Made by a program: the position numbers and the translations under genes
NCBI RefSeq assembly: GCF_000002875.2
Contig: NC_009391.2
Location: 367,486-431,485, forward strand
Source: Leishmania infantum JPCM5
Lineage: Eukaryota > Euglenozoa > Kinetoplastea > Trypanosomatida > Trypanosomatidae
Direction: 5' to 3'
Length of the DNA stretch: 64,000 nucleotides
In this document: positions 55,601-64,000 of the stretch, piece after piece
How positions within the stretch are numbered: position 1 is the first letter of the stretch
Layout of the letters: each line of letters begins with the position of its first letter
The notes under the pieces: model-generated
What the model saw: the letters and a program-made list of their open reading frames with translations, nothing else
What the model was told of the DNA's origin: nothing
The model's database searches: none

Positions 55601-58600
55601 GCGCTGGATGCGCCGCTGGGGCGGTGCCTGCTGTGCCAGCGCGTGACGTTGGGCACGGTGGTGTCGGTGGTGGGCTCGAACACGACGGTGGAGGTGGTGG
55701 AGCCGTTTAAGATGCGCCTCTCCGTAGACCCCTCTGCCATTCGCGCGTACGTGCCGTTCGCAGTGACCATGTCGGGCGGCCCTGGCGGCGCGGGGGCGAA
55801 GTACACGGGTTACAGCCTCAAGGTACAGCCCGCGTCTGTCGTTTGTGGTGCCACGGCGTACGAATCGCAGGAAATCGTGGTGGAGGACGGCTTCGCGGAG
55901 GTTTCCATCCAGAACATGAAGGCAGGCAAGCAAATACGGTTTTGCACCTCCTCACCACTGCTGAGCAGCGTGAGCGTGCTGACGGGCACGCTGCGGCACT
56001 ACATGACGCCTGCAGCTGTGATCGGCGACCGCGCGACGACGCTGACGTCTGGCGGTGTGATTAGGGGCGCCACGGCGGTGCTGTCGCGCACGGCGGACTG
56101 CCTCAGCGTCGTGGCTGGCGGCGGCGCTGCGCCGATTGTGGACGCGAGGGTGACGTTCACTGTCACGTCGTGCGGCGCGAACGGAGCGCTGGCGTCGCTG
56201 TACTACTGCGAGGCTGCTAGCGGGGGTGCGTACGCGTCCCGCGGTGCGGTGGGACTGCTGCGCGCGAGCGGGTGCAGCGGCGGCGCGGATGCGAGCATTG
56301 CCGAGGTGAACGCGGCGCCTGGCGCTGCGATCGGCAGCTTCGGGATCGACGCCGCGTACCTGGCGAGGCCGCGGCTGTCTGCGTCGCCGGACTGCGGCGT
56401 GCTGCTGGACGCAGCTGTTGCGAGCGTTGGGTACGCGCCCGGGGCTGGCGAGCGCGCTGCGTTCCACGTGTGCGCCGTGCTTGTGGGCGACGCGAGCGTG
56501 ACGTTCACGACGGCGCGCCCGACGCTGCGCGTTGCGAACTGGGCCGTGACGCCGACTGCTGCTGTGAGCCGGTACAACGCGACGCTTGGCGCTGCTGCTG
56601 CTACTGCGGTGCGCGTGAACTACGCGACGCCGTCGAGCGAGACGTTCCTGAGCACTGCGAGCGACTGCAGCGTGCGGACGGCGAGCGCGGCGGGGCTGAG
56701 CGGGGCGTCGAAGGCGGCGACGTACAGCACGACCGGCGTGCGCGGGCTTGTGCACGTGTGCACTGTTGCGCCGCTGAGCGGGAAGACGCTGGCGGTTGCG
56801 CAGTTCCTGTCCGTGACGCCGCCTGCTGTGCTGCGTGTGTCGCCGGCTGTTGTGCGCGGCGGCGAGTACAGCGCGACGCTTGTGGTGGACGGTGCGCCGC
56901 CGCTGTACTCGATGGTGCCTGGCGCGGACAGCGGGTACACGCACAGTGGCTACTACACGAGCGCGAGCCGCGAGGTGTACCTGTCCGGGGACGCGTGCTC
57001 GGGCGTGCTTGCGGGGACGAGCGCGGCGACGGTGACGTCGAGCGGCAGCGTGTCGTTTGCGACGGCGGGCGTTGCGGCGAGCGTGAGCGCTGTGTGGCTG
57101 TGCGCGGTGACGGCTGCGGGGCCCGCGGTTGTGCTGGCTGGCGTGGCTGTTGCGCCCGGCAGGGTGCACCCGACGACAATGGTGTCGGGCGCACTGGGTG
57201 CGCCTGTCTTCATACCGAGCCTGAAGGGCACGGCGGTGCAGCTGAGCGCGTCTGCGAGCGGGTGCGGGTCTGTTGCTGGGATGCCGAGCTTCACAACGGA
57301 CGCGGAGGGCTACGGCGCTGTGGACCTTGTGGGCGGCGACGGCGGCGCGCTTGCGCCGGGCACGTACACGCTGTGCTACGGCGGTGCGCCGCGTGGCGGT
57401 GCTGCGGCGCTGGAGTCGGTGGAGCTTGTGCGCGCGTCGTACTTCGACGTGCGCGGGACGACGTTTGTTGTCGGCGTGGCGAGCCGGATGCCGCTGCTGC
57501 AGGACCTGACTGCTGCGGCGCTTGTGCCCGGGTTCAGCACCGCGCGCGACTGCACGTCTGTGTCGAGTGAGCACGGCGAGTGGGCTGCTGTGACGAGCAC
57601 GTCTGTGTCTGTGACTGCGACGAGCGTGTACACTGCTGGGCTGTACCTGTGCGCGCGTGCGCCGGTGAACGGGACGCTTGTGGCGCTGCCCGGGCGGTGG
57701 TCTGGGGCGCGGAGCGTGCAGTTCGTTGCGTCTGCGATGCAGCTGCCGTCTGCTGGGTGGGACGCGTGCACGACGTACACGCTGGACCAGTGCTACCCGC
57801 CGGGTGCGAGCGCGAGCGGTGCGACGTCGGTGGTTGCTGTTGTGCACGGGGACTGCTGCAGCGAGTCGAGCCGGAGCGCGGTTGTCGGGGAGGCGAGCAT
57901 GGCGAGCGGGACGTGCGAGCTGACGCTGGACTACGACAAGGTGTCCGCGTACCCCGCGGGATCGACGTACCACGTGTGCGTGTGGGACAGCGCGGACGAC
58001 TCTGTGTGCACGACCGTGAGCGAGGCGCGCGTGAGCACGAACTGCACGCGCGGTGGCGGCGGTGGCCGGGGGCTGAGCCGTGGCGCGGTGGCGGGGGTGG
58101 CGGTGGCGTGCATTGTGTGTGGCGCTGTGGTGGGGTTGAGCTTGTTCGCGGTGTGGTACTTCTGTCTGTGCAGTGCGCCTGGTGGTGGTGCGGAGGCGGC
58201 AGAGGACAGTGAAAAGGCGAGTGGGACGGAGAACGATGGTTTGGCAAGCCGTAGCTGGTTGAGCTCCTTTACGGAACACTGGGAGACGACGGTGAGCACC
58301 CCGGACGGTAGTGCGTTTCCGGAGGAGGGTCACGAGCTCGGCGACGAGCTGCAGAGATCGGGCAATTCGGGACCTGTGTTTGGCGATCATCCCGTGATGA
58401 GGAGTGCGTCACGCAGGCGCGAGTCTGGCTTGGACGTGTCGGCGAGGCTTTCCATGGAGTCGGTATCTGAGGTTCCGCTAGCGCCGCTGACGGTGATGAG
58501 GGTGGCGCAGCTTAGGAAGGGGAGCGGCTCGTGTCGGTCATCGATGACGCAGCAGATTGAGATGTGGCGGCGTGCTGTAAAACCCGAATCAGCCTCAGAG

Positions 58601-59716
58601 GCGCTGTCAGCGGTGCTGCCCAACGCATCGCCGCGGGAAGAGCCCTCGATTCCGCACATTCACCGCGTGCTGCCGCCGGCGGGTGAGCTGAAGGCGCCGT
58701 TCAAGCCGCTACAACGGGCCCCGCTGGCGGCAGCCGCAGAGTCGTCGCTGCTTTCTCCGCCAGCACCGATGCCGTGGCCTCAGCCGGCATCTCAGACGCC
58801 GCCGCAACAGATGCCGCAACAAACCCGCCCGTCAGACGTGCAGAGCTGGAAGCCTCTGTCCCCTCAACCGCAGACGTCCGCGTCAACGCGGAGCCGAAAC
58901 CCCTTGCGCTCTGTTTTCTCGCTCGATCTGCCTCTGGGGGAGTCGGTGCCGTGGATCTTGTCGGAGGGCGGCAGCAGCTCGGAGAAGGCGGTTGTGTCTC
59001 TTGTGCAGTGCTCCCCGCGCGGTACCGCACCACCATTTGAGGCCACAGGGCCGACGGCGCGGCACTTGCGAACGGTGCGTGAACAGGGCAGATTCCTTCA
59101 GCGCAACAAGGAGGATATACGACAATGGCTGCAGAGTACGGTGGTGGTCCCCGAGGTGCAGGGCTGCCGGGAGCAGCTCGCCGCCAACTCTCGCAGCAAT
59201 GCACCACAGCCACCACCACCGGTACCGCCGCAGGGGCCCGCCAGCCGGGAAAAGACGCCGCCGGCCCTGAGGACTCAGAAACCCGTCCCCTTCGAGAAGG
59301 CGCGAGCAATGCCGGCACCACAGAGCACTGTGCCTGGAGTCGCGCGCACCAACGCCGCCGGCGCAGCACCGCTACGGCCTGCGCAGCCGCCGCCGTGGCC
59401 GCTTCCAGAAGGGCGCCACCCGTCGCTCGGGTGTGGCTTCAATGCCGTACAGTTCCCCACCGCTCCTCGCAGTGACACCGTCTCCTTCGACGTGTCCTCT
59501 GACACTAACGGGCTACTGCGACCGCCACAGTGCACGCCAGCCACGGCGGCGGCGGATGCGGCCCGGCTTACGCAAAAGCCCAGCATGACTCGGCTACCCC
59601 AGCCGCCATCACAGTCAAGCGAATATCCGGTGATGTACTCCGATTACGGGCCGACTGGCATCATCGGCCCCGCGGTGATGGCCGGCTGGCCTCGGCCCCG
59701 CGAAGGGCAACGGTGA
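52694..59716 (+). CDS. large type I surface glycoprotein, paralogue 3 (complete)
   Basis: Uninterrupted 2340-aa copy that defines the family. The ATG at 52694 is preferred over 28 upstream in-frame codons because it opens directly into the signal peptide (ALVCVASAALALALLIPAAC). About seventeen ectodomain units, counted by eye, each show a turn Cys and a second Cys in a hydrophobic strand (YVCATIP, YYLCAAT, YYACVRD, FHVCAVL, VHVCTVA, VWLCAVT, YLCARAP, YHVCVWD). This argues for tandem disulfide-linked beta-sandwich domains. A glycine hinge (GGGGGRGLSRG) precedes one transmembrane helix (AVAGVAVACIVCGAVVGLSL, 58084-58165). The cytoplasmic tail of about 515 residues is Ser/Pro-rich with polyproline stretches (QPPPPVPPQGP) and no known domain. 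An adhesin or sensor role at the parasite or flagellar surface is plausible but is inference only. Confidence 0.88.
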   Translation: MSARGFPRRCCALVCVASAALALALLIPAACGFAGAAAAASITVTTTPSLPLLDVPFHADVAGAGKGHSVFVSSQSDCSGASKVTPVCTLGSAVDGVSFVNGTCVFHVTSEALSVDLTRPRPTVPVLYWCSSAHPGASVGALQMSVMGMSRQFMFVNVETTVHLNEATPIGTKIGFYVISTCVTPLTIPQSFTVSATRTITLRATGTVPMYVCATIPTVSGTMTALALRGVVAGAPVYSLQPSRGVRHRTISMTTTAEGVAKVALSRDSDCDTLAQPAQLATLNERFGFRITAPAGVYYLCAATGLSTFTPSTNTFTVEEYDVQPHTMYAARETPLTYALSAAGREEELETALSTTTDCIGGSLVVPWGASMSWAVPKVGTYYACVRDRGAASTAGHTSAITVTDVPTLTFSPDEVVGGLPITATLKHPNATTAEFDVMLSNKLNCVDMFAVVRKPTGTAMVTLPTVTTVQGDVTYCVSNPREPNEDFHTVSYQLGTLRTRMYRVGHRALRINSTLRFVLDSEVPLASGTSVVLVPEANKSPCAPSMAAAAAMGEGSGMMMFTVSGASAVLSPVVFPAGGLWLMCLQSGDGRQLQYLDLRRFWIYGTTAQLSQDLVLVNVKTPVHVSRLESDHNVTVTSSKTCSPSTEWVANGTAKGGVVTLNVQSASAGPLLVCFAYPAESESAFTNIEADYAPVGDFQSLAARAYPSIAYVSETTTLSFAGVGGMSLTGYFAFFLPHATSCSEPDATVLGSGLKGPDATSTVSYGTVSGSALERGTLYRVCVGRSIGDGYCDAGVVAAMEVPPVSTDPPVPVRGLPVRLQLPPSFTSTAAVTFYVVVGGTARCSDDLSGTRVYGSGPVDRASGAASAFVAPARASGVDAVRVCVGSNESLVSDSLGYAHGATLRLEQFHTSMVYLQRGVPNVLSGAPMAATGSLYVVACDGKECDADNADGVCRAKMSQGATSSATAALDAPLGRCLLCQRVTLGTVVSVVGSNTTVEVVEPFKMRLSVDPSAIRAYVPFAVTMSGGPGGAGAKYTGYSLKVQPASVVCGATAYESQEIVVEDGFAEVSIQNMKAGKQIRFCTSSPLLSSVSVLTGTLRHYMTPAAVIGDRATTLTSGGVIRGATAVLSRTADCLSVVAGGGAAPIVDARVTFTVTSCGANGALASLYYCEAASGGAYASRGAVGLLRASGCSGGADASIAEVNAAPGAAIGSFGIDAAYLARPRLSASPDCGVLLDAAVASVGYAPGAGERAAFHVCAVLVGDASVTFTTARPTLRVANWAVTPTAAVSRYNATLGAAAATAVRVNYATPSSETFLSTASDCSVRTASAAGLSGASKAATYSTTGVRGLVHVCTVAPLSGKTLAVAQFLSVTPPAVLRVSPAVVRGGEYSATLVVDGAPPLYSMVPGADSGYTHSGYYTSASREVYLSGDACSGVLAGTSAATVTSSGSVSFATAGVAASVSAVWLCAVTAAGPAVVLAGVAVAPGRVHPTTMVSGALGAPVFIPSLKGTAVQLSASASGCGSVAGMPSFTTDAEGYGAVDLVGGDGGALAPGTYTLCYGGAPRGGAAALESVELVRASYFDVRGTTFVVGVASRMPLLQDLTAAALVPGFSTARDCTSVSSEHGEWAAVTSTSVSVTATSVYTAGLYLCARAPVNGTLVALPGRWSGARSVQFVASAMQLPSAGWDACTTYTLDQCYPPGASASGATSVVAVVHGDCCSESSRSAVVGEASMASGTCELTLDYDKVSAYPAGSTYHVCVWDSADDSVCTTVSEARVSTNCTRGGGGGRGLSRGAVAGVAVACIVCGAVVGLSLFAVWYFCLCSAPGGGAEAAEDSEKASGTENDGLASRSWLSSFTEHWETTVSTPDGSAFPEEGHELGDELQRSGNSGPVFGDHPVMRSASRRRESGLDVSARLSMESVSEVPLAPLTVMRVAQLRKGSGSCRSSMTQQIEMWRRAVKPESASEALSAVLPNASPREEPSIPHIHRVLPPAGELKAPFKPLQRAPLAAAAESSLLSPPAPMPWPQPASQTPPQQMPQQTRPSDVQSWKPLSPQPQTSASTRSRNPLRSVFSLDLPLGESVPWILSEGGSSSEKAVVSLVQCSPRGTAPPFEATGPTARHLRTVREQGRFLQRNKEDIRQWLQSTVVVPEVQGCREQLAANSRSNAPQPPPPVPPQGPASREKTPPALRTQKPVPFEKARAMPAPQSTVPGVARTNAAGAAPLRPAQPPPWPLPEGRHPSLGCGFNAVQFPTAPRSDTVSFDVSSDTNGLLRPPQCTPATAAADAARLTQKPSMTRLPQPPSQSSEYPVMYSDYGPTGIIGPAVMAGWPRPREGQR
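55809..55975 (+). other. private module in surface protein 3
   Basis: 167 bp between two shared blocks encode GYSLKVQPASVVCGATAYES and what follows, replacing the module that paralogues 1 and 2 share (VVAQPASTPCGKTAAESQRF). The Cys framework is kept while most other residues change. Confidence 0.8.
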
Positions 59717-62700
59717 AAGCCCCACGAATCACGGAGAGTAGCGCAACCATGGCTCCAGTGAGTCGTCGCCGTCGGATGGGGGCGCTGTGGATGAGTTTGA
59801 CCGGCATGAGAGCCGACCGCAACAGCTTTCGTGATGGCGCCGCCATGCTTTGTGTTCCCCGCCTCTCTGCAAGTCCGTGACGGCTGGCGGATGCAAAACC
59901 AGCGCACCCGCTCGCACCCGTTTTTCGTATTCGTTTCTTCGAACTGGTATCGTCAGTGCCGTTGGCGAACCTCTGTGCCCCGCTTATGGGTGTCGCAGGT
60001 CTGCTTCGCTTCGCTCTGCGCCTGCTCCCCACCTCCCCCCTATCACTCTCTCTTTCTCTGTCCATGCCCGTGCCACCTGCGCCGACACGTGACACTCCCC
60101 CCCCTCCCACCCCCTCTCTGCGCTCAATGAAGGCCCCGCGTTTCCGCCATGGCTCATGCTTGTGGCGGGGGAAAGCACTGCTCTCGTGACGCTCTCCCCA
60201 TCTCCCTTGTAGGCACGGGCGCGTGCTCGTGAGTGTTCGCTGCTTTCGTGCTCGACTCGTTGAGGTGTTGGCTGCCTGTATGCCGAGTTGCTGCCTTTTT
60301 CCACCGCGCTGCCACTGTCTTTCTCAGCGGCTCTTTTCCATGGCTCATCGCCCCTTGCCTCGCCTCGCCTCGCGCTGTGCGTCATGTCTTTGAATGCCAT
60401 GCGCGCGCTCTGACACAGGCAGAGGCGCGCACAAGAGACGCACTGAAAAACATAGTATGCGTCTGAGATGCTTCTCTGTGGGCGTGCGCGTGCGCATGCG
60501 TCTCGAACGCGTGAGGGTGCAGGGGCGCTCATCATCTCCTCTTGTCGTTCCCACTCCTTCATGTTTGTTCTCTGTCCGTTCCAGCCTCCCCTCTTGCTCC
60601 GATCTCTTGCTTTCTTGCGTTCTCATGTCTTTTTTTCTCTGGGGCGCCGACGACGCTGCAGCTGGTGATGTAAGCATGCGCTTATTAGGACGATCTGCGC
60701 CACGACGCCGCGTGTCGGGCACGCCCTGCCACATCTCTCTTCTCGTTTCTATCTTGTAGCTTGCTTGAGCGCGTGTGTGTGCGTGCCCGCTTGTCGTCCT
60801 TCCTTTCTCGTCCTTCTCTTCTTCATTGATCACTCTTGTTGTTGACGGATATGCCCCTACTCTCTGTGCGTATATCGTTTTCTTGGTCTCTCTCTGTCCC
60901 TCTCGATGTATCTGTGTGCGTGTGTGCCGCGCCCTCAATTTCGTTCTCTGTTTTTGTTTCTCTTTTTACCTTCCACACCTCTACTCCTCGCTTTTTCATT
61001 CATCGTGTTTATTCGCTATGTTGTGCCTCATCCTCCCCCTCTCTTTTCTGGTCGTCTTCTCGCTGGTGCCCTCTCCATCCGCAAGCACCGCGTTCGCGTA
61101 TTTCTTCACCTCTCTGCCTTTTTGTTTTTTTCGCCCCTCGATTCTTCTGCATCCGTCGTCGTGATGGTCGTGCACCACTCCTCATCCGCACCACGCGTGC
61201 ACCCGCACTGCACGTGCTCTCGCGCTCGTTGCTGTTGTGGCGTGGGGCAGGTTCTCTTCATGACGGTTGCCGGCGCTTTTTCTTGGTCAGGATGGCTCTG
61301 CCCGCCTCTCTGCGTGCGTGCGTGCGTGTGGCCGTGCACCGTCTATCTCCGCGTCCTCTGCGGACGTGTGTATCGCTTTCGTTCTGCCTCTCTCTCTACC
61401 GCTCTTCCGTATTTGCCTCACCGTGCATCTCCCGCTCGCCCTGCGCGCCCTCGTTCTCTTCGCGTCTTTCTCTCTATGCTCCTGCAGCTTTTAGAATTGC
61501 GCGTCGCGTGTTGTTTCGCTTTTTTTGTGCTCCGTCACGGAGGATGTGCCCTTAGCTGCTCACCCCTTTCCCCTTTTCCTTCTCCCTCGACGCGTGTTGT
61601 ACTGCTGTGTATGGATGAGGGCCCTCGCCCTCTGCGCGGCTCTCTTTTCGGTGTGCGCCCTCATGCTTCTCTCTCCCGTCTTGCTTGGCCGCGAGGTGGG
61701 TTTCCTACCCTCGTCCTTCTCCCTATCTTGTCGTGGCGTTGATCTGCACATGCGTGGGTCGGCTCGTGCAGCGCTGCCGCTGCTGCTGGGCCGGGTTTGT
61801 TTCTATTTTTGTGGTTGCGTCGAGCGCGTAGGATGATGATGAGGCGGTGGCGCTGTGTGTAGCTCCTTCTTTCGCCCCGCCCCCTTTCCCTTTTTTCCTT
61901 GTTTCGTTTTCTGTTACTGTCTGCCCGAGTGGCATGCATGACGGATGGCGCAGCGAAGTAGGTGAGGGGGCGGGCAAGCGGAAAGCAGTGGAGGGAGCGG
62001 CTTGTTGTTTTGCCACTCTCTCTCTCCCCCACCCTCGCTCCTCCACCGGACTCTATCGTTTCGCGTACGCGCAGACGTGCATCTATACGTCTGCCCCCTT
62101 CCTCCCTTCGCGTTGTGTCTTGCGTCTTGCGCTGTTTTCCCTCCTTGTTTTTCATGCTGTATGTATGTATGTGTGTGTGTGTGGTAACAGGACGCGCGCC
62201 TACCTCTCGGCGAGTGTTCATGTGTTGTGCTGCCGTGCTCGTGTTTGAATCGTCTTCTCTCTCGCCTCCCCTCGCCTTTTATATGTGCTGTGTGCTGAGT
62301 CTGGCATCTCTCTCTTCTACGCTTGCAGGTGCGTTGCCTATTGGTGCTCTTCTTCCCCCCTTCCCCTCCCTCCCGCTGCTCCACAACGTTTAGAAGACGA
62401 GCTCGCGTGTGTGTATGTGCATGTGTGCACAGTGCCGGGCCCTTGCGGTGGCCCAGGCGGTGCTGCACACTTTTATGTGTTGTTCCCGTGCCGCCCGCCT
62501 CGTCGTCGCCGTTGATATAGAAGACGTGTGCACATCTCTTTAGGAGAGAGTGAGCGCGTGCGGGCGGCGACGACGGCGGGCCCGCGTGCCGGCTCGGCTT
62601 CTCTTGCAGGTTTCTTTCCATGCTCCGCCGTGCGCAAATGTTTTTTTTTCGTTGTTTTCCTTCTCGTGGACGTGGCCCTCCCCTTCTCGTATTTCGTTCG

Positions 62701-63244
62701 CCAACGCGCTTCCGTGCGAGACTTCAACCAGATGAAAAGCCCGCATCACCGCAACGCCGATCACATCTGCTATTCGGCCGGTGCGCGCGAGCGCAGCATT
62801 CACCGCGAGACTGCCCTCTCGACGAGAGCCAAAAGCTGCTGAAAGCGAAGACTTCTCATGGACGTGCCAGCTACGCCATTGCCGCGTCCGTCCCTCGCCG
62901 CTCTTGAAGCCGCAGCGTCGGGAAGGCCCCCCACCCCTCTCCATAAAAAATGTAAACAGTCGCTTGAAAGAGGGAAGGATGGGAGGCGCGAGACAGGGTG
63001 TCCGCGGACTGCCGCTTCTCTTCTCTCCGCCTTTTCCAGCTCGCGCCATCATAATGTGCGAATCGAGATCCTCTTATCGTCTTGGTCTCTCTGGCTTCTT
63101 TCCGTCGCTCGTGCATGCGCCGGTCCCCGCGTGCGCTTCTCCTCCACCCGGTGATGTGGCATCATCCACATCGAAAGAAAAATACAAGTCAAGTGACGGA
63201 CTCCCTCCTGTGCAGTACAAGCACACACACACACACACGCTGAT
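59717..63244. other. 3.5-kb intergenic region
   Basis: 3' UTR of surface protein 3 and spacer: CT- and TG-rich DNA, and (CA)n at 63222-63239 immediately before the next ATG. No gene supported. Confidence 0.55.
63014..63039 (+). promoter_or_regulatory. candidate trans-splice acceptor for the E2 gene
   Basis: Pyrimidine tract ending in TTTTCCAG at 63039. It would give a 5' UTR of about 205 nt for the ATG at 63245. Confidence 0.5.
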
Positions 63245-63793
63245 ATGCCCAATCCACTTGTGCGGCTCGGCAAGGAGCTGAAGGAGGCGACGGAGCACCC
63301 AGACCCGGACATCCACCTGGAGCTGTATGACCCCACCAAGGGCAGCAACTCCAGCCGCAGTAGCCAGGGCGCTGCGTCGCAGCCCTCTCAGCAGCAGCCC
63401 GGGCTTTACACATGGCTGGCCATTCTCAAGGGCCCACCCGATACACCGTTCGCGGGCGGCAGCTATCGACTGGTGTTGAGCATCCCGCACGAGTATCCCC
63501 TCGTCCCCCCGAAGGCTGCCTTTATTACAAAGGTGTTCCACCCCAACGTCGAGTTCAACACGGGCAACGTCTGCCTTGATATTCTCAAGAAGCGGTGGTC
63601 GCCGGTGTGGACGCTAAGCTCCGTGTGCCGCGCGATTCTAAATCTACTGGCGGAGCCAGAGTCGGATAGTCCGTTCAACTGCGATGCCGGAAACCTTCTG
63701 CGCGCTGGCGACATGGAGGGTTACGCGAGCCTGGTGCGGTACTACGCCATCACCGACGCGGGAGCGCCGCCATTCGCGGATAACGAGGAGTGA
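63245..63793 (+). CDS. PEX4: ubiquitin-conjugating enzyme E2, PEX4-like
   Basis: Predicted 182-aa E2. Its UBC fold shows WLAILKGPPDTPFAGGSYRL, the YPLVPPKAAFITKVFHPNVE segment with the HPN motif at 99-101, the catalytic Cys110 in TGNVCLDIL, and WSPVWTL. A Ser/Gln-rich insert of about 20 residues follows the first helix (about 30-52). The C-terminal signature ESDSPFNCDAGNLLRAGDME resembles Pex4/Ubc10, the E2 that monoubiquitinates the import receptor Pex5 for recycling from peroxisomes, or glycosomes in trypanosomatids. There is no Pex22-like membrane partner nearby. E2 identity is certain; the PEX4 assignment rests on the C-terminal motif and the insert. Confidence 0.8.
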   Translation: MPNPLVRLGKELKEATEHPDPDIHLELYDPTKGSNSSRSSQGAASQPSQQQPGLYTWLAILKGPPDTPFAGGSYRLVLSIPHEYPLVPPKAAFITKVFHPNVEFNTGNVCLDILKKRWSPVWTLSSVCRAILNLLAEPESDSPFNCDAGNLLRAGDMEGYASLVRYYAITDAGAPPFADNEE

Positions 63794-64000
63794 CCGCTTG
63801 AGAAGAACCAAAACGATGGCGGGAGGCGACTGCGGTTCAGTGAAGCATAGCGCGAGGAGTTGAGCAGAGAGACTGAACAACCGGCGCTCCTGTTGTGCTT
63901 GCCTAAGCTTTTTTTTTGCTGCTGTTGTTGCTGTGGCTGCTTTATCTCCCCGTCACCTCTCGCCCCCTCTCACAGGACGGGCTCTCACGGTTATGGTGTC
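63794..64000. other. 3' flank of the E2 gene
   Basis: Start of the 3' UTR, including a T9 run near 63911 and a (TGC/TGT)n stretch. Nothing else seen. Confidence 0.5.

Noticed and set aside
55952..58390. 812-codon open frame on the minus strand opposite surface protein 3 (similar ones at 33628-34950, 52655-54478 and 54797-55933)
   Set aside because: Rich in Arg, His, Ala and Pro with no domain. It arises because the + strand uses almost only G/C-ending codons, which leaves the antisense frame free of stops.

Overview
This window looks like a nuclear chromosome segment of a Leishmania-type trypanosomatid. The evidence is a long array of intronless genes on one strand (+), GC-rich codons, pyrimidine-rich leaders ending in AG (trans-splice acceptors) and intergenic DNA full of (CA/TG)n and (TA)n repeats. 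The combination of PFK-2/FBPase-2, fumarate reductase, phosphoacetylglucosamine mutase and a PEX4-like E2 suggests (from memory, unverified) the right part of Leishmania chromosome 7.

Layout. 1-17.1 kb: a 5'-truncated 6-phosphofructo-2-kinase/fructose-2,6-bisphosphatase, two membrane-anchored J-domain proteins, an unrecognised 325-aa protein and a fumarate reductase fused to cytochrome b5. A probable SIDER-type degenerate retroposon lies at 8.2-8.7 kb. 17.1-26.1 kb: an anomalous segment. A G-rich stretch with a possible mitochondrial-carrier relic is followed by a minus-strand tRNA-Arg(ACG). After that comes a visibly A/T-richer island with an RRM/polyproline protein and phosphoacetylglucosamine mutase (PAGM), ending at a stop-interrupted relic of a cytochrome b5 domain like the one at the end of the fumarate reductase.

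26-60 kb: three very large paralogous genes, separated by 4-7 kb of non-coding DNA, encode predicted type I surface proteins. Each has a signal peptide, a long ectodomain of Cys-paired beta-type repeats, one transmembrane helix and a cytoplasmic tail. The ectodomains are mosaics of blocks that are almost identical at the DNA level, while the tails are unrelated. Three runs of about 100 N fall inside this family. The first separates two 727-bp copies of one sequence and looks like an unmerged contig overlap. The other two replace about 1.18 kb and 0.83 kb that can be sized from the complete third copy, and these sizes restore the reading frame in both genes.

63.2-63.8 kb: an E2 ubiquitin-conjugating enzyme resembling peroxisomal/glycosomal PEX4. 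Apart from the tRNA I see no gene on the minus strand; the many long antisense open frames are shadows of GC-rich coding sequence. The three-member surface family is the best candidate for an undescribed system.
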